A DNA stretch of 64,000 nt from Allobosea sp. 67-29 (GTDB lineage: Bacteria > Pseudomonadota > Alphaproteobacteria > Rhizobiales > Beijerinckiaceae), in NCBI RefSeq assembly GCF_001898115.1, contig NZ_MKSQ01000005.1:587236-651235 (forward strand), written 5' to 3'. The notes below the pieces were generated by a model. The model had not been told where the DNA came from and did not search any database. It saw only the letters and a list, made by a program, of their open reading frames with translations. The first letter of the stretch is position 1. The number at the start of each line of letters is the position of its first letter. Below are positions 8,772 through 17,541 of the stretch, piece by piece. The position numbers were made by a program, and so were the translations under genes.

Positions 8772-10171
8772 TGTCCGTCGTCGATCTTCCATCCGCGCCG
8801 GCCGACCGAAGCATCGTCCAGGAGGGCAGGTCTGGCCGGCTGATCCGGGCCATGGCCGTCGACCTGCAGGAGCTGCCGGAGCGTCCGCGGTCTGAGACGG
8901 CGAAGCTCGTCCGCTGGGGCGCGGCGCTGGTCCTCGTCCTCTTCGGCATCTTCGGCCTCTGGGCCGCCACCGTGCCGCTGGCGAGCGCGGTGATCGCGCC
9001 AGGGGTGGTCAAGGTCCTGTCGCGGCATCGCGCGGTGCAGCATCTCGAAGGGGGAATCGTCAAAGCCATTCTCGTTCAGGAAGGCGAGCAGGCGGAGCGC
9101 GGCCAGCTCCTGGCGCGGCTTGACACGACACAGATCGAAGCCAATCTTGGCGTTCTCGAGACCAAGCTTTTCGCCGACCTTGCGACGGTGGCGCGCCTGG
9201 AGGCCGAGCAGGCCGGCGCTGCCGAGATTGCCTTCCCCGACGAGCTTCAGAACAACACGACAAGCAGGGAGGCGCGGTCTGCCATGGCGGCCCAGCTTTC
9301 CGAATTCGCAGCGAGGGCCACGTCGCTCCAGGGCGAGCGCAAGCTCATTGATCAGCAGATCGCGCAGCTTGAGGACGCGATCCGCGGGTTCCAGAGCGGT
9401 TCGGAGGGCTTGGCGCGACAGCTCTCCTACCTCCAGGAGGAAATCAAGGATTCGGACTTTCTGCTGGCAAAGGGCCTGGCTCGGAAGCCGAGGGTTCTCG
9501 CTCTCAAGCGGACGCAAGCCGATGTCGAGGCCAGGATCGCGGCGAATGCATCCTCGCTCGCCCAGTCGAGAGGCAAGATCGCGGAGCTGGAAGACCGGCG
9601 CCGGCAAACCAGTTATGCTTGGCTGGAGGATATCGCCAAGCAGAGCCACGCGACCCGGGAGCGGATCTCCGATACCCGCTACCGCATCGCGGCGGCGCAG
9701 GACATGCTCCGCCGCAGCGAGATCCGCGCCCCCGAGGCGGGGACGATCGTCGGCCTCAACACGCGGAGCCTGAACGCGGTCCTCAACCCGCGCGAAACCC
9801 TGCTCGACATCGTTCCGACGCAGGACCGCTTGGTCGTCGAGGGCGAGGTGAAGCCGAGTGACCGCAACGAGGTCAGGCTCGGGCAGCCGGCTCGCGTCAG
9901 GGTCCTCGCCTTCAATTCCCGGCGAACGCCCATGTTCATCGGCGCTGTCACCATGGTCACGGCCGATGCGCTCGTCGACCCGCGATCCGGCAAGCCGTTC
10001 TACAAGGCCGAGGTCGACCTCCGGCAAACGCCGGAGCTCGGTCCCTATTTCGCGTCCCTGCAGCCGGGGATGCCGGTCGAGATCTTCGTGGAGACCGGCC
10101 ACAGGACGTTTGCGGAATACCTGCTGGAACCGTTGATGCTGCGCGTGCGGCGCGCTTTCAGGGAGAGTTGA
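8771..10171 (+). CDS. Type I secretion periplasmic adaptor (HlyD/PrtE family)
   Basis: 466-residue membrane-fusion protein bridging the ABC exporter to an outer-membrane channel. A cytoplasmic N-terminus is followed by one membrane anchor (about residues 57-77, 'ALVLVLFGIFGLWAATVPL'). Next come the first half of the barrel/lipoyl region ('HRAVQHLEGGIVKAILVQEGE', the HlyD 'LEGGIV' signature), a long coiled-coil hairpin (about 120-290), and the second lipoyl half with 'IRAPEAGTIVGL' and 'LMDIVP'-like 'LLDIVPTQDRLVVEGEV'. The ATG overlaps the upstream stop, with GGGAGG as ribosome site, so the two genes are translationally coupled. Confidence 0.95.
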   Translation: MSVVDLPSAPADRSIVQEGRSGRLIRAMAVDLQELPERPRSETAKLVRWGAALVLVLFGIFGLWAATVPLASAVIAPGVVKVLSRHRAVQHLEGGIVKAILVQEGEQAERGQLLARLDTTQIEANLGVLETKLFADLATVARLEAEQAGAAEIAFPDELQNNTTSREARSAMAAQLSEFAARATSLQGERKLIDQQIAQLEDAIRGFQSGSEGLARQLSYLQEEIKDSDFLLAKGLARKPRVLALKRTQADVEARIAANASSLAQSRGKIAELEDRRRQTSYAWLEDIAKQSHATRERISDTRYRIAAAQDMLRRSEIRAPEAGTIVGLNTRSLNAVLNPRETLLDIVPTQDRLVVEGEVKPSDRNEVRLGQPARVRVLAFNSRRTPMFIGAVTMVTADALVDPRSGKPFYKAEVDLRQTPELGPYFASLQPGMPVEIFVETGHRTFAEYLLEPLMLRVRRAFRES

Positions 10172-10207
10172 ACGACGCGGGGGGATCAGTGCGGAGAGGA
10201 GGCCTCG

Positions 10208-11344
10208 ATGTTGAGGGACGATTCCATGGCGCCGGCACAGCCGGACAGAGCGGCGATAGGTCTTGCTCTAGAGGCCTTCGGCCGGGCCATGCTGGGGTTG
10301 CTCGAATGCCGGCGATGCCTTGTCCTGACGTTATCGCGGCCGAGCGGCTTCGCAACCGTTGCCGCCCGTGTCGGCTTCGACGACGACATACAGCCCTCCG
10401 CGGATGTGATCACGCATCTGGTGCACAGGCCGGATTGGGAAGGCAGCGGCCTCTTCAACGCCGACTCATCCGACGCGCTGGTCACGGAGTTGCTGGGTCG
10501 AGGACCGGAAGAGGCGACGAAGGCGCTGGCGGGGCGCCTGCCCGCCAGCGACGGGAGCGACCTGTTTTTTGTGGCCGGCTGGAGGACGCATGCTCTCTCT
10601 GCCCCGGAGATGGTCTGCGTGACGCGCGCGGCGAGCGTGATCTGGGCGACAACCCAGGGCTTCACGCAACGTCGGCACGAAAATCTGAGCCTGGATACCC
10701 TCCTGCAGGAGCTGGCCTTTCCGGCCTTCGCCGTCGACCATCAGCTGCGGGTCCTCGAAACCAACGATGCCGGCCGGCAGATGCTGCTGGCCAAAAAGCC
10801 CGTCCGCCTTGACCGGGGCGCCCTCGCTGGCCCCAACTCGCTCGTCAACAACCTCCTGCACCATGCGCTGCGCGACACCATGGCCTCCCGTTCCGACCGG
10901 AAATGGACGAATACGATCATCCCGTTGTCGACCGACCATCGCGCCTTCGCCTTCGCATGGATCGGTGCAGCACCGGCCGAGCGGGATATGGACCGGCTGC
11001 TCGTTGTCATCCCCCAGATCGACCCGGCGGCGGGCGCCAGGCGGATCGCGACGGCTTTTGGCCTGCCCTGGGCCGAGGAAAGGATCGTGATGCGCGTCCT
11101 GGGCGGCGAACCGCCCTGGAAGATCGGGCAGACCCTCGATCTGACCGAAGCAACCGTTCGGACCTATATCAAGCGCATCATGCTCAAGCTGGGGATCAAC
11201 CGTCAGATCGAGTTTTTCCTGCTCTATATTCTGACGTTGTCTCCTTTCGCGGAAGGCTGTCGCGGCCAGATTTTCCGTGGCGAGCCGCATCCCGCGAGTT
11301 CATCCGTCGAGCGGGATCGATGTCCGCATGAGGAAGCTCGATAA
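10208..11344 (+). CDS. LuxR-type HTH transcriptional regulator
   Basis: 378-residue protein with a C-terminal LuxR/GerE helix-turn-helix (about residues 275-345: 'AFGLPWAEERIVMRVLGGEPPW', then 'LTEATVRTYIKRIMLKLGI'). The N-terminal 250 residues look like a PAS/GAF-type sensory region ('FPAFAVDHQLRVLETNDAGRQ') but no ligand can be named. An AGGAGG site precedes the ATG. It follows the secretion adaptor by 36 bases and overlaps the M23 peptidase gene by 17 bases, so it is probably co-transcribed and likely controls RTX secretion; that role is inference. Confidence 0.85.
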   Translation: MLRDDSMAPAQPDRAAIGLALEAFGRAMLGLLECRRCLVLTLSRPSGFATVAARVGFDDDIQPSADVITHLVHRPDWEGSGLFNADSSDALVTELLGRGPEEATKALAGRLPASDGSDLFFVAGWRTHALSAPEMVCVTRAASVIWATTQGFTQRRHENLSLDTLLQELAFPAFAVDHQLRVLETNDAGRQMLLAKKPVRLDRGALAGPNSLVNNLLHHALRDTMASRSDRKWTNTIIPLSTDHRAFAFAWIGAAPAERDMDRLLVVIPQIDPAAGARRIATAFGLPWAEERIVMRVLGGEPPWKIGQTLDLTEATVRTYIKRIMLKLGINRQIEFFLLYILTLSPFAEGCRGQIFRGEPHPASSSVERDRCPHEEAR

Positions 11345-12344
11345 CCGGGCCGTAGACCGCTGGCTTCGCGCCGCTCTGGCCCTCGCTGTTTTTGTCTTCC
11401 CGCCGGCCGCGATGGCCGAGGAAGCGCCAGTCTTCGCGCTACCCATCGCATGTGAGCTCGGAAGCAGCTGCGTCATCCAAAACTATGTCGATGTCGACCT
11501 TTCCTCCGCGTCCCGCGACTATCAATGCGGCACCCTGACCTATGACGGCCATAACGGGACGGATTTTCGCCTGCCCAGCATGGCCGCGCAGCAGGCCGGC
11601 GTGGATGTCCTGGCCGCCGCGGCCGGCCGGGTGGTGCGGCGCCGCGATGGCATCCCCGACGTGTCCGTTCGCAGCGCCGGTGAGGCGGCTGTGAGGGACG
11701 TCGAATGCGGCAACGGGGTTGTAATCGAGCATGCCGCCGGTTGGCAGACGCAATACTGCCATTTGGCCCGCGGCAGCCTGCGTGTCGAGGTCGGCGATCG
11801 GGTCGCAGCGCGCCAGCCCGTCGGGCGGGTCGGCCTGTCCGGCCTGACCGAATACCCGCATCTCCATTTCATCGTCCGTCATCGCGGCGCGACGATCGAT
11901 CCCTTCGCTTACGAGGCATCGCCGCAATCATGCGGAGGCGGCCATATGCTTTGGGAGCCGGGTCTGCGCCCCCAGCTCGCCTACCGGCCCCGCTGGGCCT
12001 TGAACACCGGCTTCTCCACCGGCTCGGTCACCATGGCGGCGCTGGAGTCGGGCCAGACTGAACAGCAGCCGGGCGTCGATGCCCCCGCGCTTGTCGCCTA
12101 TGCCCGCGGCATCGGCCTCAAGGCCGGCGATATCCAGACAATCGTCCTGAGCGGCCCTTTTGGTCAGGTCCTCGCCAAGCATCAAGCCGAACCGCTTGCG
12201 CGACACCAGGCGCAGTCCTTGATCTTCGCGGGTTTCCGGAAACCTCCGGCAGGGTGGAGCCAAGGCACCTATCGCGCGAAATATCTGATTTCGCGTGATG
12301 GCAGCACTGTTTTCGAGCGGGATTTCGAAATCCTGCTTCCGTAG
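11328..12344 (+). CDS. M23 family (LytM-type) metallopeptidase, exported
   Basis: 338-residue exported peptidase. I take the ATG at 11328 (MRKLDNRAVDRWL), which gives a signal peptide ending near PPAAMA; the longer open frame from 11277 would bury it. The M23 zinc motifs are visible: 'YDGHNGTDFRL' (HxxxD) and 'EYPHLHFIVRH' (HxH), with the intervening 'NGVVIEHAAGWQTQYCHLA'. Several cysteines suggest disulfides. About 110 residues after the peptidase domain resemble a small beta domain. M23 enzymes cut peptidoglycan cross-bridges, so it may open the wall for the secretion machinery encoded upstream. It overlaps the LuxR gene and is the last gene of the unit. Confidence 0.88.
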   Translation: MRKLDNRAVDRWLRAALALAVFVFPPAAMAEEAPVFALPIACELGSSCVIQNYVDVDLSSASRDYQCGTLTYDGHNGTDFRLPSMAAQQAGVDVLAAAAGRVVRRRDGIPDVSVRSAGEAAVRDVECGNGVVIEHAAGWQTQYCHLARGSLRVEVGDRVAARQPVGRVGLSGLTEYPHLHFIVRHRGATIDPFAYEASPQSCGGGHMLWEPGLRPQLAYRPRWALNTGFSTGSVTMAALESGQTEQQPGVDAPALVAYARGIGLKAGDIQTIVLSGPFGQVLAKHQAEPLARHQAQSLIFAGFRKPPAGWSQGTYRAKYLISRDGSTVFERDFEILLP

Positions 12345-12485
12345 AGCGGGCCTGACGACGCTCTCGGATTACTGATCGGCCCTGACCGCGCCAAGCGGCC
12401 CGGAGCCGACCGGTTCCGGCAGCTCGGTCGCAGGTCAGTCCCACTCGCTTTTTGTTCGGAAGGTTGTTTGGCGCGGAAGATGTAG

Positions 12486-12722
12486 AAGTCATCGACCATC
12501 TGCCCCAACTGCGACAGCTATTTCGAGCCAGACGATTTCCGCTCCTTCGGCCACCGCTCGCGCATGAGCCAGAAGGGCTATGCGCCCGAGGAGTATCGCG
12601 GCAAGCCGGTGATCGCGATCATCAACACCTGGTCCGACCTCAACCAGTGCCATGCGCATTCCAGGCAGCGTGCCGAGGATGTGAAGCGCGGCTTCGGCGG
12701 CCCACTGCCAGCTCCTGTGTAA
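12486..12722 (+). pseudogene. N-terminal remnant of an IlvD/Edd-family dehydratase
   Basis: In frame from just after a TAG at 12483, residues encoded at 12531-12695 read [20 protein letters not shown], then '[20 protein letters not shown]', then 'RAEDVKRG'. This is the conserved N-terminus of dihydroxy-acid/sugar-acid dehydratases (family motif 'G-x-CNTWSELNPCNxH'). After 'KRG' the homology stops and the frame closes at TAA 12720. Only about 60 of some 570 residues remain, so it cannot be active. It abuts the opposite-strand histidinol-dehydrogenase-like remnant at 12722, showing a deletion or rearrangement joint. Confidence 0.75.
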
Positions 12723-13180
12723 TCGGCCGCGGCGCCATAGCGGATGTTGCGGCCGCCGAAACGGCGGACGCGAATATTCGCCTGTTCGGCGTAGCCTACG
12801 AATCCCTCCATGATGCAGAGACGCGAGCAATACTCGCCAACGGAAGCCGAGGCCTCGTCGGACGGCACCCGCTGGCAGGTGCAGGTCCTCAGGAACTTGG
12901 CGACCCAAAGGCCCCCGGTGTACCGGGCGGCTTTCTTCGCGGGTAGCGTGTGGTTGGTTCCAATCAGCTTGTCGCCGTACGCGACGCTGGTCCTCACACC
13001 TGGGAAGAGCGAGCCGTAATTCGTCATTCGGTCGAGGAAGTATTGTGGGTCGGCCGTCATCACCTGGACATGCTCTGAGGTGATCCGGTCCGTCTCCTCT
13101 ACGAGCTCATCGACTGTGTCGCACACGATCCCCTCGCCGTGATCCTCCCACGCCCTGTGGGCGATTTCCGGCAATACCGG
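12722..13180 (-). pseudogene. C-terminal remnant of a histidinol-dehydrogenase-like (HpsN-type) enzyme
   Basis: About 150 residues match the C-terminal part of the HisD/sulfopropanediol 3-dehydrogenase family: '[20 protein letters not shown]', '[18 protein letters not shown]', '[20 protein letters not shown]' and '[19 protein letters not shown]'. The frame is interrupted by a TGA about nine codons upstream of the matched segment, and the N-terminal NAD-binding half (about 280 residues) is missing. The frame runs on past the expected C-terminus into sequence of the dehydratase remnant. I see an inactive leftover of a catabolic cluster, perhaps related to the neighbouring transporter and CoA-ligase genes. 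Confidence 0.75.
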
Positions 13181-13344
13181 CCTGACTCAAACGAAACGGA
13201 TGTCGGCGCCACTGCGGCGATGTGCCCAGGCCGAGCCCGGCCATCGATCGATCTCCACCGGTCTCGATGCCTGCTTGTCGAATAGGAAGGCGCGTCGTGG
13301 TTTGGACGCGCCCCCCGAACCGCACCGGCTCCTTCGAATTGAGG

Positions 13345-14934
13345 TCAGCCCTTGTGAACGTCGACGGCGAGGGTCAGCTCGTCCACATGCGGCTCATAGC
13401 GTAATGCCCCCCGGGTCGCCCAGATGTTCTTGAAGTGGAACAGCGGGATGATCGCGACGTCCTCGGTCACGGTCTTGACGGCGTCGACTACGAGCGCCTC
13501 GCGCTTGGCATCGTCGGTTTCCGAGATCGCCTTTGCCGTGATGGCGTCCAGCTTCGGATTTGCGTAATGTCCCCAGTTGTAGAGGCCCCAGCCGGTTTCC
13601 TTGTTCCGGGTGCCCAAAAGGTCACGTAAAAGCCCGGTGCCTTCCATCGAGTTGTTGCTCCAGCTGCCGAGATAAGCCGTGAAATCGCCTTTGGCTCCGC
13701 GCGACGAGTAGACGCTGAACGGGATGGCGTCGATTTCGGCCTCGACCCCGATGCGGCTCCACATCTGGGCAATCGCCTGAGCGACCTCGACGCTGTAGGG
13801 CACGCGATCGTTGGAGGTCGACAGGGCGAGCTTGAAGCCGTCGGGGAAGCCAGCCTCCTTCAGCAGCTTCGCAGCCGCCTTCGGATCATAGGGAGGAACC
13901 GGCGTCTTCGGGTCATAGCCGAGAATGCCGGCCGGCAGCCACTGGCCCGTCGGCGTCGCGGTCCCCAGCATGATGCGCTCCGCGATTCCCTTGCGGTTCA
14001 GCGCAAGCGAGAGGGCTTGGCGAACCTTCGGGTTTGCCAGGGGAGAGGGGCTGAGCTTCTGTCCCTTCTTGTCGGTAACCGCCGGTGCGCTATCGGCAGG
14101 CTTGTTCATGGGAACGACATAGGTGACGCGCATGCCGGCCACCGAGGCGACATGCACGTCCGGCTCCTTCTCGAGCCGAGGCAGGTCGCTGGCCGACGGC
14201 GTGTCGATCATGTCGAGGTCCCCGGCCAGCAAGGCGGCAGTCCGCGCGGCGACGTTGGGAATGAGCCGGATCGTCAGATTGGTCCAGGCCGGCTTTTTTC
14301 CCCACCACTTGTCATTGCGAACGAATTCGATCCGCTCTCCGGGCGTATAGCTCACCAGCTTGAACGGCCCGGTTCCGATCGCGGCCTTGCCGCTGTTGTA
14401 GTCGGCGGTCGTGGCGCCTTCGCCGGCGTGGCGCGAGACGATCGCCAGACGCGTCAGATCGCTGGGCAAATTCGGCACCGGATCCTTGGTGTGAAGCCGG
14501 ATGACGTCCGGGCTGACCACTTCGGCTTGCGTGATCGGGCGGATGATGCCGGCGAAGCCGCCGAGGTTGTTGGGGACGTCGAGGGCCCGCTTGAGCGTGA
14601 AGGCGACGTCGTCGGCGCTGAAGGGCTTGCCGTCGTGCCACGTGACGCCGTCACGCAGCTTGAACTCCCAGACGGTCGGCGAGACCGCCTTCCAGGACAC
14701 CGCCAGCCCGGGGATGAGCTTGCCGTCGGGGCTGCGATGGACCAGCCGGTCGTAGATGTGGAACGCAACGAGGTTGTTCGGCGTCGTGCTGTAGAAGTGC
14801 GGGTCGATCGAATTTACCGACCCACCGATGCCGATCGAGAGCTTGTCGGCGAAAGCGGACTGAGCGCCCACGCCCAAGAGAACCACGGATGCCAGCGCAA
14901 GCCGGCGCAGGGCGCCAACCATATGACGAGTCAT
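13345..14934 (-). CDS. Peptide-type ABC transporter substrate-binding protein (SBP_bac_5 family)
   Basis: 529-residue periplasmic binding protein. The signal peptide is MTRHMVGALRRLALASVVLL through AQSAFA. The mature chain shows SBP family 5 features: 'SIGIGGSVNSIDPHFYSTTP', 'WKAVSPTVWEFKLRDGVTWH' and 'KPFSADDVAFTLKRALD' (the 'F-x-A-x-DVxFTxxR' signature). An AGGGGATAAGG site precedes the ATG at 14934. Family 5 proteins bind peptides, opines, nickel or diverse carboxylates. DppB/DppC-type permeases that could be partners are on the other side of the cluster (20097-21967). The nearby CoA ligases suggest a carboxylic acid or amide ligand, by inference only. Confidence 0.9.
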   Translation of the reverse strand: MTRHMVGALRRLALASVVLLGVGAQSAFADKLSIGIGGSVNSIDPHFYSTTPNNLVAFHIYDRLVHRSPDGKLIPGLAVSWKAVSPTVWEFKLRDGVTWHDGKPFSADDVAFTLKRALDVPNNLGGFAGIIRPITQAEVVSPDVIRLHTKDPVPNLPSDLTRLAIVSRHAGEGATTADYNSGKAAIGTGPFKLVSYTPGERIEFVRNDKWWGKKPAWTNLTIRLIPNVAARTAALLAGDLDMIDTPSASDLPRLEKEPDVHVASVAGMRVTYVVPMNKPADSAPAVTDKKGQKLSPSPLANPKVRQALSLALNRKGIAERIMLGTATPTGQWLPAGILGYDPKTPVPPYDPKAAAKLLKEAGFPDGFKLALSTSNDRVPYSVEVAQAIAQMWSRIGVEAEIDAIPFSVYSSRGAKGDFTAYLGSWSNNSMEGTGLLRDLLGTRNKETGWGLYNWGHYANPKLDAITAKAISETDDAKREALVVDAVKTVTEDVAIIPLFHFKNIWATRGALRYEPHVDELTLAVDVHKG

Positions 14935-14957
14935 GCCTTATCCCCTGTTTATTGTAA

Positions 14958-14977
14958 TTCAATAATCAATATTTGAA
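14958..14977. promoter_or_regulatory. Imperfect palindrome upstream of binding-protein gene, candidate IclR operator
   Basis: TTCAATAATCAATATTTGAA has perfect 5-bp outer arms (TTCAA/TTGAA) and contains the heptamer TCAATAT, which recurs as an inverted repeat in the other promoter region of this cluster (18372-18395). It sits 24 bases upstream of the ATG at 14934. The link to the cluster's IclR protein is inference from shared sequence and position. Confidence 0.4.
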
Positions 14978-15093
14978 ACCAATTTCATAGCTCTGTCAAG
15001 ATTCGCGCCCGGGCACGGCCATGCCGAGGCTCCCGACCCGGTGGGGATCGGCGACCTTGAACACTGGAAGAAGGAGACGGGTTTGACCGAGGT

Positions 15094-15933
15094 TTAGGAG
15101 ACCAAGGCCTCGGTCGTCCGGAGAGCTGCCTGGGCGACGAGGGGGGCAAGGTCGCGCAGCGCGGCCTCCCGATCGTAGCGCGTCGTCAGCGTCGACAGGT
15201 TGATCGCGCCGATCGCTCGCCCCGCCCGATCGTGCACCGGAGCGGAGACCGAAATGGAGCCTTGCTCCATGTTCTTCTCCGTGACGGCGAAGCCGGTCGC
15301 CTTCGCGGCCTCCAGGATGCGGACCATCTCGGCCGCGTTCGCGGCTTTGGTTCGCTGTGCCACCGATGGGTGGGAAATCGCCCAGATCTTCTCGACATGG
15401 CTGGGAGCCGAATGGGCCAGCAGCATCTGCCCCGACGACGAGGAAAGCGCCGGAAAGCGCGTGCCCACCGGCAGGTTGACCGACGAGATATGGGTGCTCG
15501 GGACGGTCGCGATGATCACGATCTCCGCACCGTCGACCTCGACCCAGGAAATCGTCTCGCGCGTCCGCTCGGCGAGCTCACGCATGGCCGGATAGGCGGC
15601 ATCAAGCCCTGCATTGGCGGAAACCGCATTCTGGGCGAAGCGAAAAACCTTGCGGGACAGGCTGTAGCGCTTGGTCTGCTCGTCCCGGTCGAGATAGCCC
15701 AGCCGTTCCAGCGTGTAGATGAAGCGCTGCGAGGCGCTGCGGCCGAGCCCCGTCCGGATCGCGATGTCCGAAAGCCCGAGCGTCGAGGCCGACTTGTCGA
15801 AAGCTTCCAGCACCTTCATCGCCTTCCCGACGGAGGCCACGAACAGACGCTCGTCGATGACCTGCGACGGTGCGGGACTGCTTGCGTCATTCGCCGACGA
15901 TGTCGGAGCGCGGTTCATCGGCGACGAGGCCAT
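15094..15933 (-). CDS. IclR family transcriptional regulator
   Basis: 279-residue regulator from the ATG at 15933. The N-terminal winged helix ('VGKAMKVLEAFDKSASTLGL', 'GLGRSASQRFIYTLERLGYL') is followed by the IclR effector domain ('LSSSSGQMLLAH', 'EKNMEQGSISVSAPVHDRAG', 'GAINLSTLTTRYD'). A TTG at 15993 overlapping the upstream ligase stop would add 20 residues; I prefer the ATG because the added residues are not part of the family. It follows the acyl-CoA ligase gene on the same strand and lies between it and the binding-protein gene, so it probably controls this cluster. IclR proteins usually sense a small carboxylate. Confidence 0.88.
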   Translation of the reverse strand: MASSPMNRAPTSSANDASSPAPSQVIDERLFVASVGKAMKVLEAFDKSASTLGLSDIAIRTGLGRSASQRFIYTLERLGYLDRDEQTKRYSLSRKVFRFAQNAVSANAGLDAAYPAMRELAERTRETISWVEVDGAEIVIIATVPSTHISSVNLPVGTRFPALSSSSGQMLLAHSAPSHVEKIWAISHPSVAQRTKAANAAEMVRILEAAKATGFAVTEKNMEQGSISVSAPVHDRAGRAIGAINLSTLTTRYDREAALRDLAPLVAQAALRTTEALVS

Positions 15934-15989
15934 CTTCGGTTCAAAATCCCATGGTCGGGCTTGCAGGTGTAGCAGCTTCGTCCCGGTGC

Positions 15990-17519
15990 TCAAGGCCGGG
16001 GAAGGTGATCGAAGCGCGAGAGAAAGCGCTGCCTGAGCAAGTTCTTCTGGACCTTGCCGAGTGTATTGCGCGGCATGTCTTCGAGGATTTCGATATCTTT
16101 CGGGAGCTTGTAGCCGGACAGGGACGATTTGAGCTTTTTCAACGCTTCGGACCTGTCGAACGCCGCACCCGCTCCGTCGAGTTGTACCACGGCCAGGACC
16201 GCCTCGCCGAAGTCCGGGTGCGGTACGCCGATCACCGCGCTTTCCAGGACGCCGTCGATGGCATTCAGCGCGGCTTCGACTTCCTTTGGATAGACGTTGA
16301 GCCCGCCTGTGATGATGAGATCGGCTCCCCGTCCGAGGACGCTCACCTGGCCATCCTCGTCCATCCGGCCGAAATCGCCGGTGACGAACCAGTCGTCGCG
16401 GAAAGCCTTGGCCGTCTTCTCCGGATCCCGCCAGTAGCCGAGAAACCGATAGGGCTGGCGTAGCTCGATCATGCCAACCGCCCCTGGACGAACAGGCTCG
16501 CCGTCACCGTCGACGATGCGGACCTGCGACCCCGGCAGGGCCGCTCCCGAGTTGTCGGCGCGTCGCTGGTCCCCGACCCGGTTCGAGGTCGCGATGAGCA
16601 CCTCGGTCAGGCCGTAGCGATCCAGCAGCACATGGCCCGTGCGCTGGCTGAAGGCGGCGAAGGAGTCCGCGCGCATCGGCGCCGAGCCCGTCACGAACAG
16701 GCGCATCCCGCCGACCAGCTCGCGATCGAACCGCGGGTCGGCCATCAGCCGGCTGTAATAGGTCGGGACGCCGGCGAAGATCGTTGCCCGCGGCAACTGG
16801 GCGAGCACCGCCTCGGTCTCGAATTTCGGCAGCAGGATCATCGAGGCGCCGCCAGCGAGCGCCGGCGTCGTGGTGCCGAACAGGCCATAGGCCATCGGAT
16901 TGGCGTGCAGCAGCACGTCGCCGGCATGGATACCCCAGCAGGCCGCCAGGGAGCGCGCGTTCCAGATCACCGATCCGCAGGAGAGGAGCGCGCCCTTCGG
17001 CTTGCCGGTCGTTCCGGAGGTGTAGACCATCGCGTTGGGCGTATCCGCGGTCGCGGCCGCGAGCTCGCGACGGGGCTGGATCGGCGCGCTGCCTTCCGTG
17101 AACGTTCCGCTCCCGTCGGATGCCAGCGTGAAAACGCTTTCCGCGCCCGTCGCATCGATGGCGGCGCGGCGGCTGGGATCGCAGACGACAGCAGCTGGTC
17201 CGGCGTCGCCGACGATGTGCTCAATCTCGGCATCGGTCAGCCCGATATGGATCGGAAGATAGATCGCGCCGAGCCGGCAGGTCGCCAGATAGAGCAAGAT
17301 GCCTTCCGGCGATTTCTCCAGGATGCCCGCAACAAGGCTTCCCGGGCCGACGTCCGATCCGGCCAGCAGAGCCGCGTAGCGTGCGGTGATGTCATCGACC
17401 TCGCCGAACCGGATGCGGCGCCCGTCGAAGGATTCCATGAAGATGCGGTCGGGTTCGCGGGTGGGATCGAACAAGGCCGCGAAGACATTCGCATCGGCGG
17501 GCACGGATACGGTATTCAT
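15990..17519 (-). CDS. AMP-forming acyl-CoA ligase, malonyl-CoA synthetase-like
   Basis: 509-residue adenylate-forming enzyme that activates a carboxylate with ATP and attaches CoA. P-loop 'MVYTSGTTGKPKGALLS', A5 'LLDRYGLTEVLIATSN', A7 'DDWFVTGDFGRMDEDGQVSV', and the C-terminal 'GGLNVYPKEVEAAL' plus catalytic Lys in 'MPRNTLGKVQKNLLR' are all present. Length and the segment 'MRLFVTGSAPMRADSFAAFS' resemble malonyl/methylmalonyl-CoA synthetases (MatB), but the family's 'GMTETxMxTSNP' is altered to GLTEVLIATSN, so the substrate may differ. The start MNTVSVPADANVF is at 17519; the longer open frame to 18071 is read-through. It lies 22 bases after the enoyl-CoA hydratase gene. Confidence 0.88.
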   Translation of the reverse strand: MNTVSVPADANVFAALFDPTREPDRIFMESFDGRRIRFGEVDDITARYAALLAGSDVGPGSLVAGILEKSPEGILLYLATCRLGAIYLPIHIGLTDAEIEHIVGDAGPAAVVCDPSRRAAIDATGAESVFTLASDGSGTFTEGSAPIQPRRELAAATADTPNAMVYTSGTTGKPKGALLSCGSVIWNARSLAACWGIHAGDVLLHANPMAYGLFGTTTPALAGGASMILLPKFETEAVLAQLPRATIFAGVPTYYSRLMADPRFDRELVGGMRLFVTGSAPMRADSFAAFSQRTGHVLLDRYGLTEVLIATSNRVGDQRRADNSGAALPGSQVRIVDGDGEPVRPGAVGMIELRQPYRFLGYWRDPEKTAKAFRDDWFVTGDFGRMDEDGQVSVLGRGADLIITGGLNVYPKEVEAALNAIDGVLESAVIGVPHPDFGEAVLAVVQLDGAGAAFDRSEALKKLKSSLSGYKLPKDIEILEDMPRNTLGKVQKNLLRQRFLSRFDHLPRP

Positions 17520-17541
17520 GGCTGCGCCCTCCTGCTTCCGC

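Noticed and set aside
6881..10171. A 1096-codon plus-strand frame
   Set aside because: Only its last 466 codons are the HlyD-type adaptor; the first part is out-of-frame reading through the exporter gene, full of Arg/Pro.
12452..12946. Plus-strand open frame of 164 codons
   Set aside because: It runs in the wrong frame through the IlvD/Edd remnant and then antisense to the HisD-like remnant.
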